DNA from: Micropterus salmoides
Lineage: Eukaryota; Chordata; Actinopteri; Centrarchiformes; Centrarchidae
Length of the DNA: 64,000 bases
Assembly: GCF_014851395.1 (NCBI RefSeq)
Contig: NW_024041150.1
Span: 26,711,225 to 26,775,224 of the forward strand
Direction: 5' to 3'
This document shows positions 1 through 10,850 of this stretch, piece after piece; the stretch's first letter is position 1; each line of letters opens with the position of its first letter. A program made the translations under genes and the position numbers. Under the pieces are notes generated by a model. The model was not told the DNA's origin. It did no database searches and saw only the letters and a list, made by a program, of their open reading frames with translations.

Positions 1-3000
1 CGCAGAAGCATCTGCATTTGATATGTTTCTCCACTCTATTATTTGGGTTTCTTTCTTTAATTTGCCCCCCGTCTGTATCTGAGAGTGTACATGGTACGTG
101 TGCTGAGATTCTTGTGCATGTGTGCATGTGTTTGTGTGAGCGTGCTGAGAGAGCCTGATAACCAGAATGTGCGGTCACCTTGCCTTATGATTAAAGGTTT
201 GCACTCTTTAGCTGCTTAAAAGGAGCCCGTTTGTCCTCAAAAGGGAGAAAGGAACACAGCAAGAAAAAAGCATGTTTTATCAGTCACAGCCAGAACTCAA
301 TATTTTGCTATTTTTCTCAGATTAGGCTTATTCACAAGGTCCTATAGGTGAAATGCCTTCAAAGATAATAAAGAGATTAAGATCACATCCAGAAATCCCT
401 ACCAGGGAGAGAGGAAAGCTTTTGAAATAAACAAAGCAGTCCAACTTTCTACAATTTCACACTTTTTTTTTCTCCCCCTGTCGCTGAGTGCTTTGGATTT
501 GGCTTATGCTTAACTTCTTAAATGCTCACATTAAGATCTTCTGATGCTTTAATATAGATTTCATTTTCTTCCCTAGGTCAGCTATGAAAGCGGGATGAGA
601 CCCCGAAACCCAAACCATAGCAGACTGAATGATTTAAAAAGGGAAAAGAAACACTATAATGAAAAAAAGGTCCCTGACTCAACACATCCTGCATTCATTT
701 GAAAGAAACAAGTTGGTATTATGAATAATGTCTCTGGAACAAAAGCTGAAATACTTGATTATTCAATTGGCCATCCAATCAAAGCCCTGTATGGTCACAC
801 TCTCTTTTCCAAGCTGTCATCCATTGTCTTGCTGTCAGAGAATTTGGAGGGACACAGGGTGGCCCCAGGTGTCAGTTTAGACTTGAAAATGACAGTGTCA
901 CACTGCCAATGTCCCTTTTGCTGCTTGCTCAATGATATAACTAGCAGGCGATCAGGATTTCTATAAATGGCGACAGATGAATTGGCTTCATATTTATTAA
1001 TCAAATTCCAAACTTCTGAAGCCATTTTCATGCCAAGCAGTGAAATGTGCAGGATATGGGATGCAGGCGGTAAAAATGAAGGCCAAATTTAAATGATCTA
1101 CTGAGAGGATTTTCGTCTTCCGTTTCTCCTCTATTCAAATTTTCTGCAGTTTTCCTCCTTGGTCTTCTCTTCCATTCACTCCTTGAGGTCAAGTGAGAAA
1201 GGTGAGTGGAGTCAGCAAATGCAGCATGTCCCCATGCAGTAGCAAAGTCGCTGAAATGACCCTCGCACACAACCACTAATCAGTACTGTCACAAGGGAGG
1301 TCTGGCCCCCATCGATACATCGACAGTCATTGGTGCAAAGCCACGGCCCTGCCATTAATAAAGAATCACATTTACATAAGTTGACAGGTACACAGTGCTC
1401 ACGCCCCGCCCACCCACAAGGACTCCACATACACACTGATTCATTGGACCTACAGTAAGCAAAAGTGTGTGGCTACTCAGTTTTTTAATGCATAAGGAGC
1501 TCCTTTATTGCTTAAGAAACAATCCATCATTCATTTTCTTAATTTACCACACTGCGTTTTATCTGTAGTGTGCTGAATGCCAATGTGACAGCCTATGCCA
1601 TACAGTATTACCCAGATTAAATCCAAACATTGTTTTTTAATAATAACAATTATAACACGCAAAGTGTCTCTGACTTTTCACCCTCCACCAAAATGTTTAT
1701 CTACAGCATACAGATTTTTATTTTTCTAATTTGTTATAATCATCTGAAATTAGACATGTATTACTGTAACATGTGAAAAGGTTTGATTACAATTTCACCT
1801 CACAAATGTTTGACCAGCACAATTACCAAGGGACACAGTCTTAATTTTCTGTCGGTATAAAGTAGGATTGTACAGTATCCATCAGGTGTGGTAGAAGATC
1901 AAGGGGTCTGTCACCTGTGCCAAAGTATCATCAGCATAGAGAAATAATTTATGTTCCATATTACCCACCTCTAATGCCAGCATTTGCCCTAACGCTTCAA
2001 GGCACTTTTTACGATCCAATCACACAAGGTTACACACTGCCAGATCTGTCAGACCACGATTTAAGACTGTATAACAAGATTCCACACAGGGTTTTGTATG
2101 ATGTACATGTCACTGAAATCCTACAGTTTTGTTTGTTTATTGTACCAGAAATCTGGACACATTATAAGAGAGTGGAGGAAGACCAATTATCAAAGCCTTT
2201 GCTCATGTTTTTAACTGCAATTAATTTGCAATGTGCATCCAGGTGTTATATTATTTTCATCTCATTAACCGTTATCTGTCTAACGGAGAAGGATACCTCA
2301 AAGAAACATGTTAACATGTGCAATATTAAGCTTGGGTGTTCTTGACAGTTGTCTCTCTAAACAAATGACAGATTTTCAAGAGAAAAAAGTGTTGCAGGAC
2401 ATAATTGTCACCACCCCACTCTGGTTGATCAAAGACTGTCTCACAGTGTGACTGAACAGCCAGAGTAAAACGTTCTATCTCTTTAATAAAAAGGCTTGAA
2501 GAAGAAACATTTTCACTTCAACTAATCATCCACATATGCTGTTCTTAAAACAAAAAATATGTGGCAAGCAGCAACATGTCACCTTTGGTTAAGACTGGAG
2601 AGTGTCAAGTCTAATGGTTTTAGTCCAAGTCACAACAACATGCCAATTTAGAAATATAGCAGTATTTATAAATTGAATAACTTTACAAATTAACTCCAAG
2701 ATTTTGAAAACCAAAGACAATATGAAAAACTGTTGATAAACTGCCATGGACTGTATGATGAGCTTTAAGGGGTGGGAAGCTCCAGTATCAGCATCTTGGT
2801 TCAGGGTGGAGAGCAGATGGCAGGAGGATTGTAGAAAAATTGCAGATCCTCCGATATGTCTGCAACATCTCCTTCACATCAGCAAATAGGCTCGAAAGCT
2901 GTGTAGAAACTGGGGACAAATTGGAACTTGGAGAGATTCTGCCAACTCAATCAATGCTGTCAATGCTTAAACAGCAGCAGATCTCTAAGAGGGCATCATT

Positions 3001-4109
3001 TAAACACTTTATGTAGCCTGTTTATACTGTGTATACTGTATGTTTGTACAGCATTTGAGAGCATGTCAAGAGTAATCCAATCAAGAAAGAGGTTGGTGTT
3101 GGTTTTGCTAATGCTAGATTATGGTCCGCAATGTACAGCGCAATTCTTACCCCCTGTACCAGTGCAGTACCAATGCATACATGCAAGCACTGCCACCCAC
3201 TTCAAAGACACTGGAGACATGGGCTGTCAAACTGTAGTGCATTTACTTGACAGACTCATCTGAAGATCAACTCTTCATCTTGTAGAGTCCATATTAAAGG
3301 AGCTGCCTTCTATTCATGAAGCCCTACAGTTAATTTTAATGCTATCCAAATAGAATAAAATGTGTTATTCAAAACGCACTGGGGAATGCATATGCTGCGC
3401 CCATTTCTTAACATAATAGCAGGTCCAGCAATAAATTGTATGCAGCCCCCATCTTCCTTAAAAAGCTCATTCCATAATTCAAAATATATTATAATTGGCA
3501 TAGCCATAAAATATGTGTTTCTCTATAAATACTGATGGATGATAGGTAATTCAGTTCACCATATATTGGGAATTTACACTGCTGTGCATCAGTAGCTAAT
3601 TTCCTTGGGGAAATTAATCTTTTCAGGGTCTAGGATGAAGACTGACCACTTTCTACTGTGTAAATATTGACAGTAGGGGAGGTGGCTATAACTAGCTCAT
3701 GTATGCGACAGCTAAATTATGTCTGCACAGAGGCTTACATTCACAATAGGCCTGGTATTTATAAAATCCATAGTTGAACTGAAAAGAATCAGTTGGAACG
3801 TGACTCGAGAGGGGTCTGGAAAAAAGCTAAGAGGGAGTCAAGTGCATCAGCACAAGAGGTTTTAGCTGAAATTTTATTTGACGGAGTTATGATTACCTCC
3901 CACAGGCTTTGTAGGCTTGACCACTCATGTTCATCCAAGAAATGTGAATATACTGTATGTGCAAAAAAATGGGCGTAGTGAAACCTAGCTTTCCAGACCT
4001 GAGATTCACTTTCTTTCAATAATGATGCATGGCATTCACAAGCAAAATTGAACAACATGAAAAACAGTGGAAAGCGATGGCTTTGGCACTAAATTATGCA
4101 AGGCCCTAC
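1..4109. other. Non-coding sequence, no supported gene
   Basis: AT-rich sequence with no recognisable protein family, RNA gene or intact mobile element on either strand. The longest open frame here (1,917-2,345, plus strand, 142 codons) has no domain I recognise, no codon-bias signal visible by eye and no splice context, so I treat it as chance. A run near 455-480 is T-rich and pyrimidine-rich but is not followed by a convincing exon. Confidence 0.5.
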
Positions 4110-4395
4110 CAGTGTTTCCCACAGAATGACAGCTTAACTGTGGCAGGCTTGGGGGGGAGTCAGGTGTTATGCCGAATTTTGCATGCCTGCAGAGAATTGC
4201 ATGCACTTCCAAATACTGCTTTTAAACGCTATAATATTCTTTGGGGGGTTCATGAATGGTGATAAATTATTAACGTTTAGAGTTGTTAATATTTTATTAT
4301 AATTAGTAGAAGTAGCATTCATTGAGGTTTAGCAAAAATATGTGGTGATAACCGCATTTGATTAATGAGCACTGCAAAGTGTCTGAAAAGGTCCT

Positions 4396-4466
4396 AAAGA
4401 GGTGGATGCATAATTCGGCAGAACAGATGTCGTAGGCTACCTGCCGATATTTGCATCCACCTCTTT
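4396..4466. repeat. Strong 71-nt hairpin
   Basis: A 26-base arm (4,396-4,421, beginning AAAGAGGTGGATGCA) is followed after 19 bases by its near-perfect reverse complement (4,441-4,466). Only 3 of 26 positions mismatch, and they cluster near the loop-proximal end. Either strand would fold into a microRNA-precursor-sized stem. It lies inside the hAT-type element, so it is most likely a relic of a small inverted-repeat element or a subterminal transposon structure. A transposon-derived small-RNA hairpin is possible but unproven. Confidence 0.75.
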
Positions 4467-4486
4467 TCTCAGCATAAAAGAGCGTT

Positions 4487-4690
4487 ACCACCAAGGTTAT
4501 TATCGTAAACGAAGACGAACGAAATAACGAAAACTAGATGAGAAAAAACATTGTCGTTAACTAAAATAAAAATAAAAACGAAGCTTTACAAAAAAAACGA
4601 TAACTAACTAAAACTATGTTGTAGGTTTGCAATACTAACTAAAAGTAACTAAAATGAAAGAGTAAAAGTCCTTAGTTTTTGTTTATTTAT
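4487..4690. repeat. ACTAAAA-rich dispersed repeat
   Basis: The block starts with an ACCAAGGTTATTATCG motif and continues as degenerate AACTAAAA/ACGAAA units. I recognise this as a widespread teleost repeat style thought to be the end of a DNA transposon. No second terminus is clear, so it is annotated as a fragment. Confidence 0.45.
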
Positions 4691-5703
4691 TTATTTCAGA
4701 GGACTGAAGCCTACATTTTGAGTGGATATGAAGCCAGGGGAACTGACGTTGCGGCCAGTTGGTCTTGCCGGACCGGCAGTTTAGAGGTACGCGCGGAGAT
4801 TAGCAAATGGCAAACTCCGATAGGCACCTGTTGGTGAGCCGCAGGTGTGTAATGCTTTTGTCCTATGCGTGAAGAGCTGGCACGCTGCGTGTCATGTGGC
4901 TGTCGTGCCACGATTGCTTTATCCATCAAGAGAGCGGCATCTGGCCACAGCGTAGCAGCAGTAACGTTATGGGGATGCTAACTTAGTCGGGGAGACCCAG
5001 GTAGGGATCAGCTGGTAGTTGGTGGGATTTGAACATGTTTTCTATTATCTTTTATACATAGCCTACATGTGTACAAAATAATATGAATGCAACAACTGTA
5101 CAGAGCTGTGTTTAGTTTAGTTTGGGTTGCAGGTAGTGAGTCTTGGTGTTTTCTCTTTCTGATGGTCTGGCTTAGAGCTCATTCTGCATGTGTGATGAAC
5201 TTGCCCCTTCCAGCCTACATTGATAGTGTGCTCCCCTTGCGCTGGGTTAACGCGTCTGCTGGTCATTATATTTACTGCATGTCAGCTAGTGTGTGTTTAT
5301 GGGCTCATTGATATCTCAGCCAACCTGCCCCTTTGTGCTTTTAACATAGAAACTATTTTTTGATTAATATAGGTTTACATTTTAATATAGCCTAACTGCT
5401 TTCCAGTCAGACTTGCCTTCAGTGTGCTAGGGACCTGTTGTTTGTGGCTCCAAGCGGGGCCTACACTTCTTCCAATTTCTTAGCAGTCCATCACCTCCAT
5501 TAAATGTATTTGATCTATTTAACCAAGACTGATAGAGCTAGAGGCTGATGTAATGAATTTCTTGGGACCACTGGGTAGGGTAGTTTAGCTCTTAGGGTTT
5601 TCTGTATGTAGGTTATAAATTATACTGTAGATGTAGCATGTGCTTCATATATTTGTAGTATTTATTTAGACAATGTGTTAGTACTTCAAACATATACTGT
5701 ATT

Positions 5704-5742
5704 TATCTATATCTATCTCTCTATCTATCTATATAGATATAT
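5704..5742. repeat. ATCT/GATA microsatellite
   Basis: Imperfect tandem ATCT units ending in an ATATAGATAT palindrome. Confidence 0.8.
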
Positions 5743-7386
5743 GCTTAGTGATTGGGCCCCGACAAGCTTAAAAAGGTGCCCCTTTTCACAAATCTGCATT
5801 ATTTCTAATGATTGTACTTGTATTTTAATTTTTGTGAATAAACTAAACTGGACTGAACTAAACTGAACTGTGTTGGACAGATTTGTGCAGCGGTGTTTAT
5901 GATACTACTAAGCTACTAAACATTCAATTCACAGATGGGTCTGTTGTCAATGTGTTTGCGAGAGAGAGAGAGAGAAAGAGGGAGAGGGAGCGACCGTGTG
6001 AGAGGAGGTGAGGAGCGAACGTGCTGCGCAGCGCTGCAATCAACAACGATTTTAAAATGGGTCGCCAAGTTTACTTGGACGGCTGTTAATCTACCTGGGC
6101 CCAAGTAAAGCCTATGCGTGGGAAACACTGGCTGTACCCTGTGGACTGATGATGGGTGGATTCCCTTAAATCATACTTCAGCTGCCTTGGATTGTAGCAA
6201 GCCATGTTTGGCTTTGAAGACTCCCTTGTCATGCATTCACTGCTGAGCTTTATCAGTGCTCTGGTGGTGCCAGTGATGCCCTATCTTTATATATTTTTAG
6301 CCATGCATCCTCTGTTTATGCAGAGACATTTCTGCTGTCACCAAAGAATGACTTCAGGGCTGGTTGTACAGCTCCCCCCATTTTTTCCCAGACCTCTACC
6401 AAAGACAAATTATTTCCCGGAAGAAGACTTCAAGTCAGCAAAGGTGGAAAAGTCTGACTTTATCCCAGCAAGTATCCACAAGCTTGTGGACACAGAATGG
6501 AAACTCCTGCAGGCCAAGGCCAACATCTGAGGCTTCATAAATTTTCCTCTGGACTTTCAGCATAGAGGAAGGACAGGTTTGGAGCTCTAACAGTGACTCT
6601 GCATGTGTTGCCCTCAAATGCTGAGAGTTGAAGATATATAAGGACAATTATGTAGATGAGGATAATGAGCAGCATGAAAATATGGTGATTGATTCTGCAA
6701 ATATTGTTCTTTTTCTCAGTCACCAGATGTGAACTTGAGTTTTCTTTAATTGCACAATCATTGCTATGGAACATGAGCCATAGCATAAGTAGCTACTTAT
6801 GGAAACGCATTGAAAACATGGAAAAAAACATTAGTTGTATTCTTGTTGCTAGGCAATTTTTTTTAACCTCCAACTGCCTGTTGTTGTTTCTATATAGTTT
6901 TATATATTATAGTATCTAATCTAATCTGATCAAGCATATCCCGCCTTTACTGGCTCCCAAGACTGCTGAAGACAAGACACACAGGATAGCTCTATGGAGT
7001 GCCAGATACCAGCTCTATTGAAACTTTATTAGATGCTGAAAAGATTGCAGAACGCTAATCAACCAAAAGTCTTATTTCTTTATGATGAATTCCAATGCAA
7101 TAGTAGAATGCAACAACAACATACTATACAGTGATGACTGTTATTTGATAAGTATTGTCAGATCAGTCTGCACAATTGATATTGAGTTTCAAAAAAATTT
7201 CAGATTTATTCCCCCAGAGACATTGCGTTTGCCCCTTCAGTCTATCCCCGGATGTAGCCCACTCATAACAATAACATTAAGTACTCTGGATTTTCCTTGC
7301 ACAACACCTGCCATATTATGTGATGACATGAACCATCTTACCATCCCTGTTCCCATCTGGCAGCTGCCAACATTATAACTGTTCAC

Positions 7387-7417
7387 TAACACGGGGGTTA
7401 ATGAAACCCCTGTGTTA
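7387..7417. repeat. Short inverted repeat (hairpin)
   Basis: TAACACGGGGGTT is followed by a 5-base spacer and then AACCCCTGTGTTA, a 13-base stem with one mismatch. No T-run follows and no gene is adjacent, so a terminator role is not supported. Confidence 0.7.
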
Positions 7418-7823
7418 GCAAACGCACCTCTGCGTTCAGGGCTCAAGCTGCTTGGAGATCCACATGGAGCCCTGAAGGATTGGCTCCATTATGGATGCCA
7501 GCACGGGGCAACACACACTTCCTGAATAAAATAATGCTCACACCTGCTACCTGGGCTCAGCTGTTGCCATGCAACGCAGAGATGATACATTCTACAATGT
7601 ATTCTCATGCTGTGTGCACAATGTCTGCAATTACAGTACGATTAGTGGACTTCCAAAGGTACTAACCTGTTGGTACAAGGGCCATTGTTTTTGCTACTAT
7701 CCAACATTTACCTCAGGATATAACAAACTGTTGACTTGGGTAGTTTTAGAAGGAATGTGTTTCTACCCTACTTTTCGTAAAAGAATGTCATTTTGTACAT
7801 TTAATAGCACATATAAACGCTCC

Positions 7824-7877
7824 CATATATATATATATATATACACACATACATACATACACATATATACATATATG
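7824..7877. repeat. (TA)n / (CATA)n microsatellite
   Basis: A TA dinucleotide run passes into ACACAT and ACAT units and back to TA. The plus-strand open frame covering it encodes only repetitive Tyr-Ile/Thr-His residues. Confidence 0.9.
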
Positions 7878-9809
7878 AGTGATGCTTAATTTTTTATTAT
7901 GTATTTGTTGTTTTGGTGGGCTTGATCAACAATCAATCCATGGAACAATGGCTTGATCAACAATCCATTATGTTTGGCCACATAAGAAAGCATGCTGTGA
8001 GGCTTGAGCTTGCAGGCACTGGAGGGGGAGCCTGAACATTTGCATCTGGCTTGTTGGGGTGTGAGGATGGGAGCATATCTACTCTGTGGCCATCAATACC
8101 GGTGCATGCTGTCTCACACCTTTTTCTTTCCCTGTACACTTGGTGAATGCCAGATGAAAGATCCAGACCTTTCCTGTCTGGCTTTTAAAACCCTTTGAGG
8201 ATGCAGCCCAACATTTATCGCAAGCAAAGCCTTTGAAACAAAATGAAAAGGCTATGTTTCTGATATAAGGGGGCAATCATTTCGATTTTTGAACGGTTGT
8301 ATGTGTAACAGATGGAAGTAGTCTTTCACTTTTACCTTGTGTAGCCTCACAGCAAGCTTCATTACAGCACACATTTTCATTTGGTAGATAATGTGTGAAG
8401 AACATCACAACACACTGTTAAATTGCTGCTTAATCACATTTATTGTGATGAAAAGTTTGCCAAGAAACAAAGACGTCTCATTACAATTTTTCCTCCCTTG
8501 TTTATTTATTTATTTATTTATTACAAAGCTGGAGTAGTCTGGATCAAAGCTTCCCCAGCAACCTCACATTGAGACTGAGCTTCAAAGGAATGAGCATCCT
8601 GTCAAATACTAAACACACAGTTAGTGCTTGTATTACTACAATTATATCCTGGTAAGTATGAAATTCCAGCAGATAGTCGGGTTGTCAGCTATGATCCATA
8701 TCCAATCATAGTCCCTTTCACAATAATCTCTGTATCAAACAGGGGGGAAATATCTTTTTCAAATGTGTTCAATGACACAATGTTTGAAGGGCTGGTTTAC
8801 AGCTAGAAGTGGTTTTATTATACTGTATTATGTGAGGTATTCTGCATCTGTGACTTTTCTCTCATAGTGCTACCTGCCATTAACTGTGCGGGGGGATTCA
8901 CAATTGCATGAGCACACTTAAACATACCGATGTCCTCTCACCCATCATCTTCATCTCCCTTCACTGTTTCTGCCATTGTACAGAGGGATGCACTTAAATA
9001 CATATCAATCTAAATCTCAAAAAACCCTCTTCTACAAGGAGAATCAAGGTGTAGGAGCATTCATTGCATGAAGATGGTGTGTATTTTAAGCGTTTAATGT
9101 AAAATAGGTGTGTGAAGAATCATCAAACGCAGTGACAAGGACCTGGGGAATTGTACCAGCTCCTTTTGATGATTTAAGAGTCTAAGGGAAAGCAGAAGAG
9201 TCAATGATGCAGATGATGGTCTGATGCAAAGGGTTTTTATCTATAATTACAGGTCACTTGCATCGACATGAGCTCATTTACCAAGAGGAGCTACTGCCTC
9301 TGTCTCTGTCACACTCTACCTTTCTCAACAGCCCATTCACTACACTGTCTGTGTCTTTGCTGATTGGGATCCAGAGGTGAACTTGAGTTACTGTCATGGA
9401 TTTCTGTGATCATCAATCAAAGAGCCTCAGAAGTTATGGCAGACTGTTCATGGAAGGTATAATGAACACATACATCAAAATGCAAGAATGTACTCTAAAG
9501 ACAGACGGACCAACTCAAAAAATCCATATTCACCATTCAATCTTTTAGTCATGCTAGCAGCTTGGCTCTAGCGATGGTGTTGTCTGTTGCTCAGCCAGTC
9601 ATTCAGTCCACAATGTCGGTCTATACTTAAATATCTAAATAATTGTGACGGATTGCCATTAAATATTGTACAGACATTCACAGCCAGCAGTGCTAATTAG
9701 CAAATGTAGCTAAACGTTACCATGCTAATACACTACAACCAACTACAAAATAAGCACTAAAAAAACAACTGAGACCCTAACCAATCCCCTTCCAATAACG
9801 CTATACTGT

Positions 9810-9905
9810 AAGTTAAGATAAGGTAAGGTATACTTTTTTGTCAGATACACATTTAGCGAAATTCATTCTCTGCATTTAACCCATCCCTCAAAGAAGCAGT
9901 GTATA
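9810..9905. repeat. Teleost retroposon tail fragment
   Basis: Contains a GAAATTCATTCTCTGCATTT block followed by AACCCATCC. I recognise this pairing as a recurrent 3'-tail motif of fish LINE/SINE repeats. No coding part of the element accompanies it. The family assignment is from memory of the motif, not from a search. Confidence 0.5.
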
Positions 9906-10422
9906 CTGTTACCATCTTTTAAATATCTTTAAAAATATGTTATACATGGCTATAGACGCTTTCAACGGTAACAACATAAACAAACGGTAGTGCACATTAC
10001 TCTGGCCCAAACTTAACTTCCGGCAGACTTCCGCAAGCAATCCATAACAAGTAAATAACCTTAGCTGCCAGTCGAAGAAAAGAAACGTTACTTGGCCACA
10101 CTGAAATGTGATAAGGTCACACTAGCAGACCCGTTGAACAAGAAACACTGTACTGCATGTCACTCACCATATTTTCCAGTAAACACAAACCTAGTAATAA
10201 ACAAACAGAATGGAAGTTGACTTCGGCCGGGCGCATCACCTTGACAACGCGTCCGATGAAAGCCTCTGTCAGAATGTTGCCTCAATAGTATGGGCCTTTC
10301 TTGCCTTTACAATGTGTGATGCAACTCGGTATAAGGCCTCGGTTGACTTCAGGGTAATCTTGCTAAATTCCACTTTCAACTTTCTTCTTGAAAGTGGAGA
10401 GGCGGGCCTCACAGTTTGAAAA

Positions 10423-10842
10423 CAGGGCTGGGCCATAAAACAATAATGATAATTATCACAATATAATTTTCCTCAATAACAATATAATTAATGTTCAATA
10501 TATTGTCAATAAATATTTGAATTTGAATCACGAACAAATTAGCACTTCAATTTTCCATTAAGATATTTATTTTGTTGCGGAAAAGGTACTGAAAAAAGAT
10601 GTTGAAAAAGATTTTATCTTAATTGTTTTGAATGTTCTAACTGTTTGGTTTCAAGTGTTTGTCACTTTCTGACCATAAAGAAAAGTTTAACCATCTGGTT
10701 TCTTCAGTTTTCACTCAGGAGTTCAATCAGCCTTTAAACTTGAAAGAAATAATGATTTGACATATATCATGATAATTATCGATATCGAATAATATGAAAT
10801 GTTTTATCGTGATAACATTTTTGGCCATATCGCCCAACCCTA
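10423..10842. mobile_element. Non-autonomous hAT element with 8-bp target duplication
   Basis: The element starts CAGGGCTGGGC and ends GCCCAACCCTA, giving inverted termini that match at 9 of 11 positions. It is flanked by a perfect 8-bp direct repeat, TTTGAAAA (10,415-10,422 and 10,843-10,850), the duplication length expected of hAT transposase. The interior near the ends is rich in GATAAT/ATTATC units, and the right subterminal region carries a TGGCCATATCG motif that recurs in fish elements of this type. At 420 bp it encodes nothing and must be mobilised in trans. The intact duplication argues for a moderately recent insertion. Confidence 0.85.
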
Positions 10843-10850
10843 TTTGAAAA

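Larger units (their letters stand above)
4110..6130. mobile_element. hAT-type DNA transposon, non-autonomous (about 2.0 kb)
   Basis: The left end reads CAGTGTTTCCCACAG and the right end, reverse complemented, reads CAGTGTTTCCCACGC. These are inverted termini identical over the first 13 bases, with the CAGTG start typical of many vertebrate hAT elements. The flanking octamers (GGCCCTAC on the left, GCTGTACC on the right) are not a clean duplication, so either the target duplication has decayed or one boundary is misplaced. I see no hAT transposase or BED zinc-finger coding in the interior, so it would depend on a transposase from elsewhere. The interior holds a 71-nt hairpin, an ACTAAAA-rich repeat and a GATA-type microsatellite, so it may be composite. 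Confidence 0.6.
6131..9809. other. Non-coding sequence, no supported gene
   Basis: No gene family, tRNA or rRNA is recognisable. Open frames at 6,204-6,530 and 7,569-7,889 look like chance; the second runs into a microsatellite. Two simple structures inside (a hairpin at 7,387 and a TA/CATA microsatellite at 7,824) are listed separately. A TTTA tetranucleotide run lies near 8,500-8,522. Confidence 0.5.

Noticed and set aside
1917..2345. 142-codon open frame on the plus strand
   Set aside because: No recognisable domain, no splice or promoter context, and a composition matching the surrounding AT-rich DNA; isolated open frames of this size are expected by chance in 64 kb.
7387..7417. Hairpin considered as a terminator or CRISPR-like repeat
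   Set aside because: Single occurrence, no T-run, no arrays of spaced repeats anywhere in the window, and a eukaryotic context.
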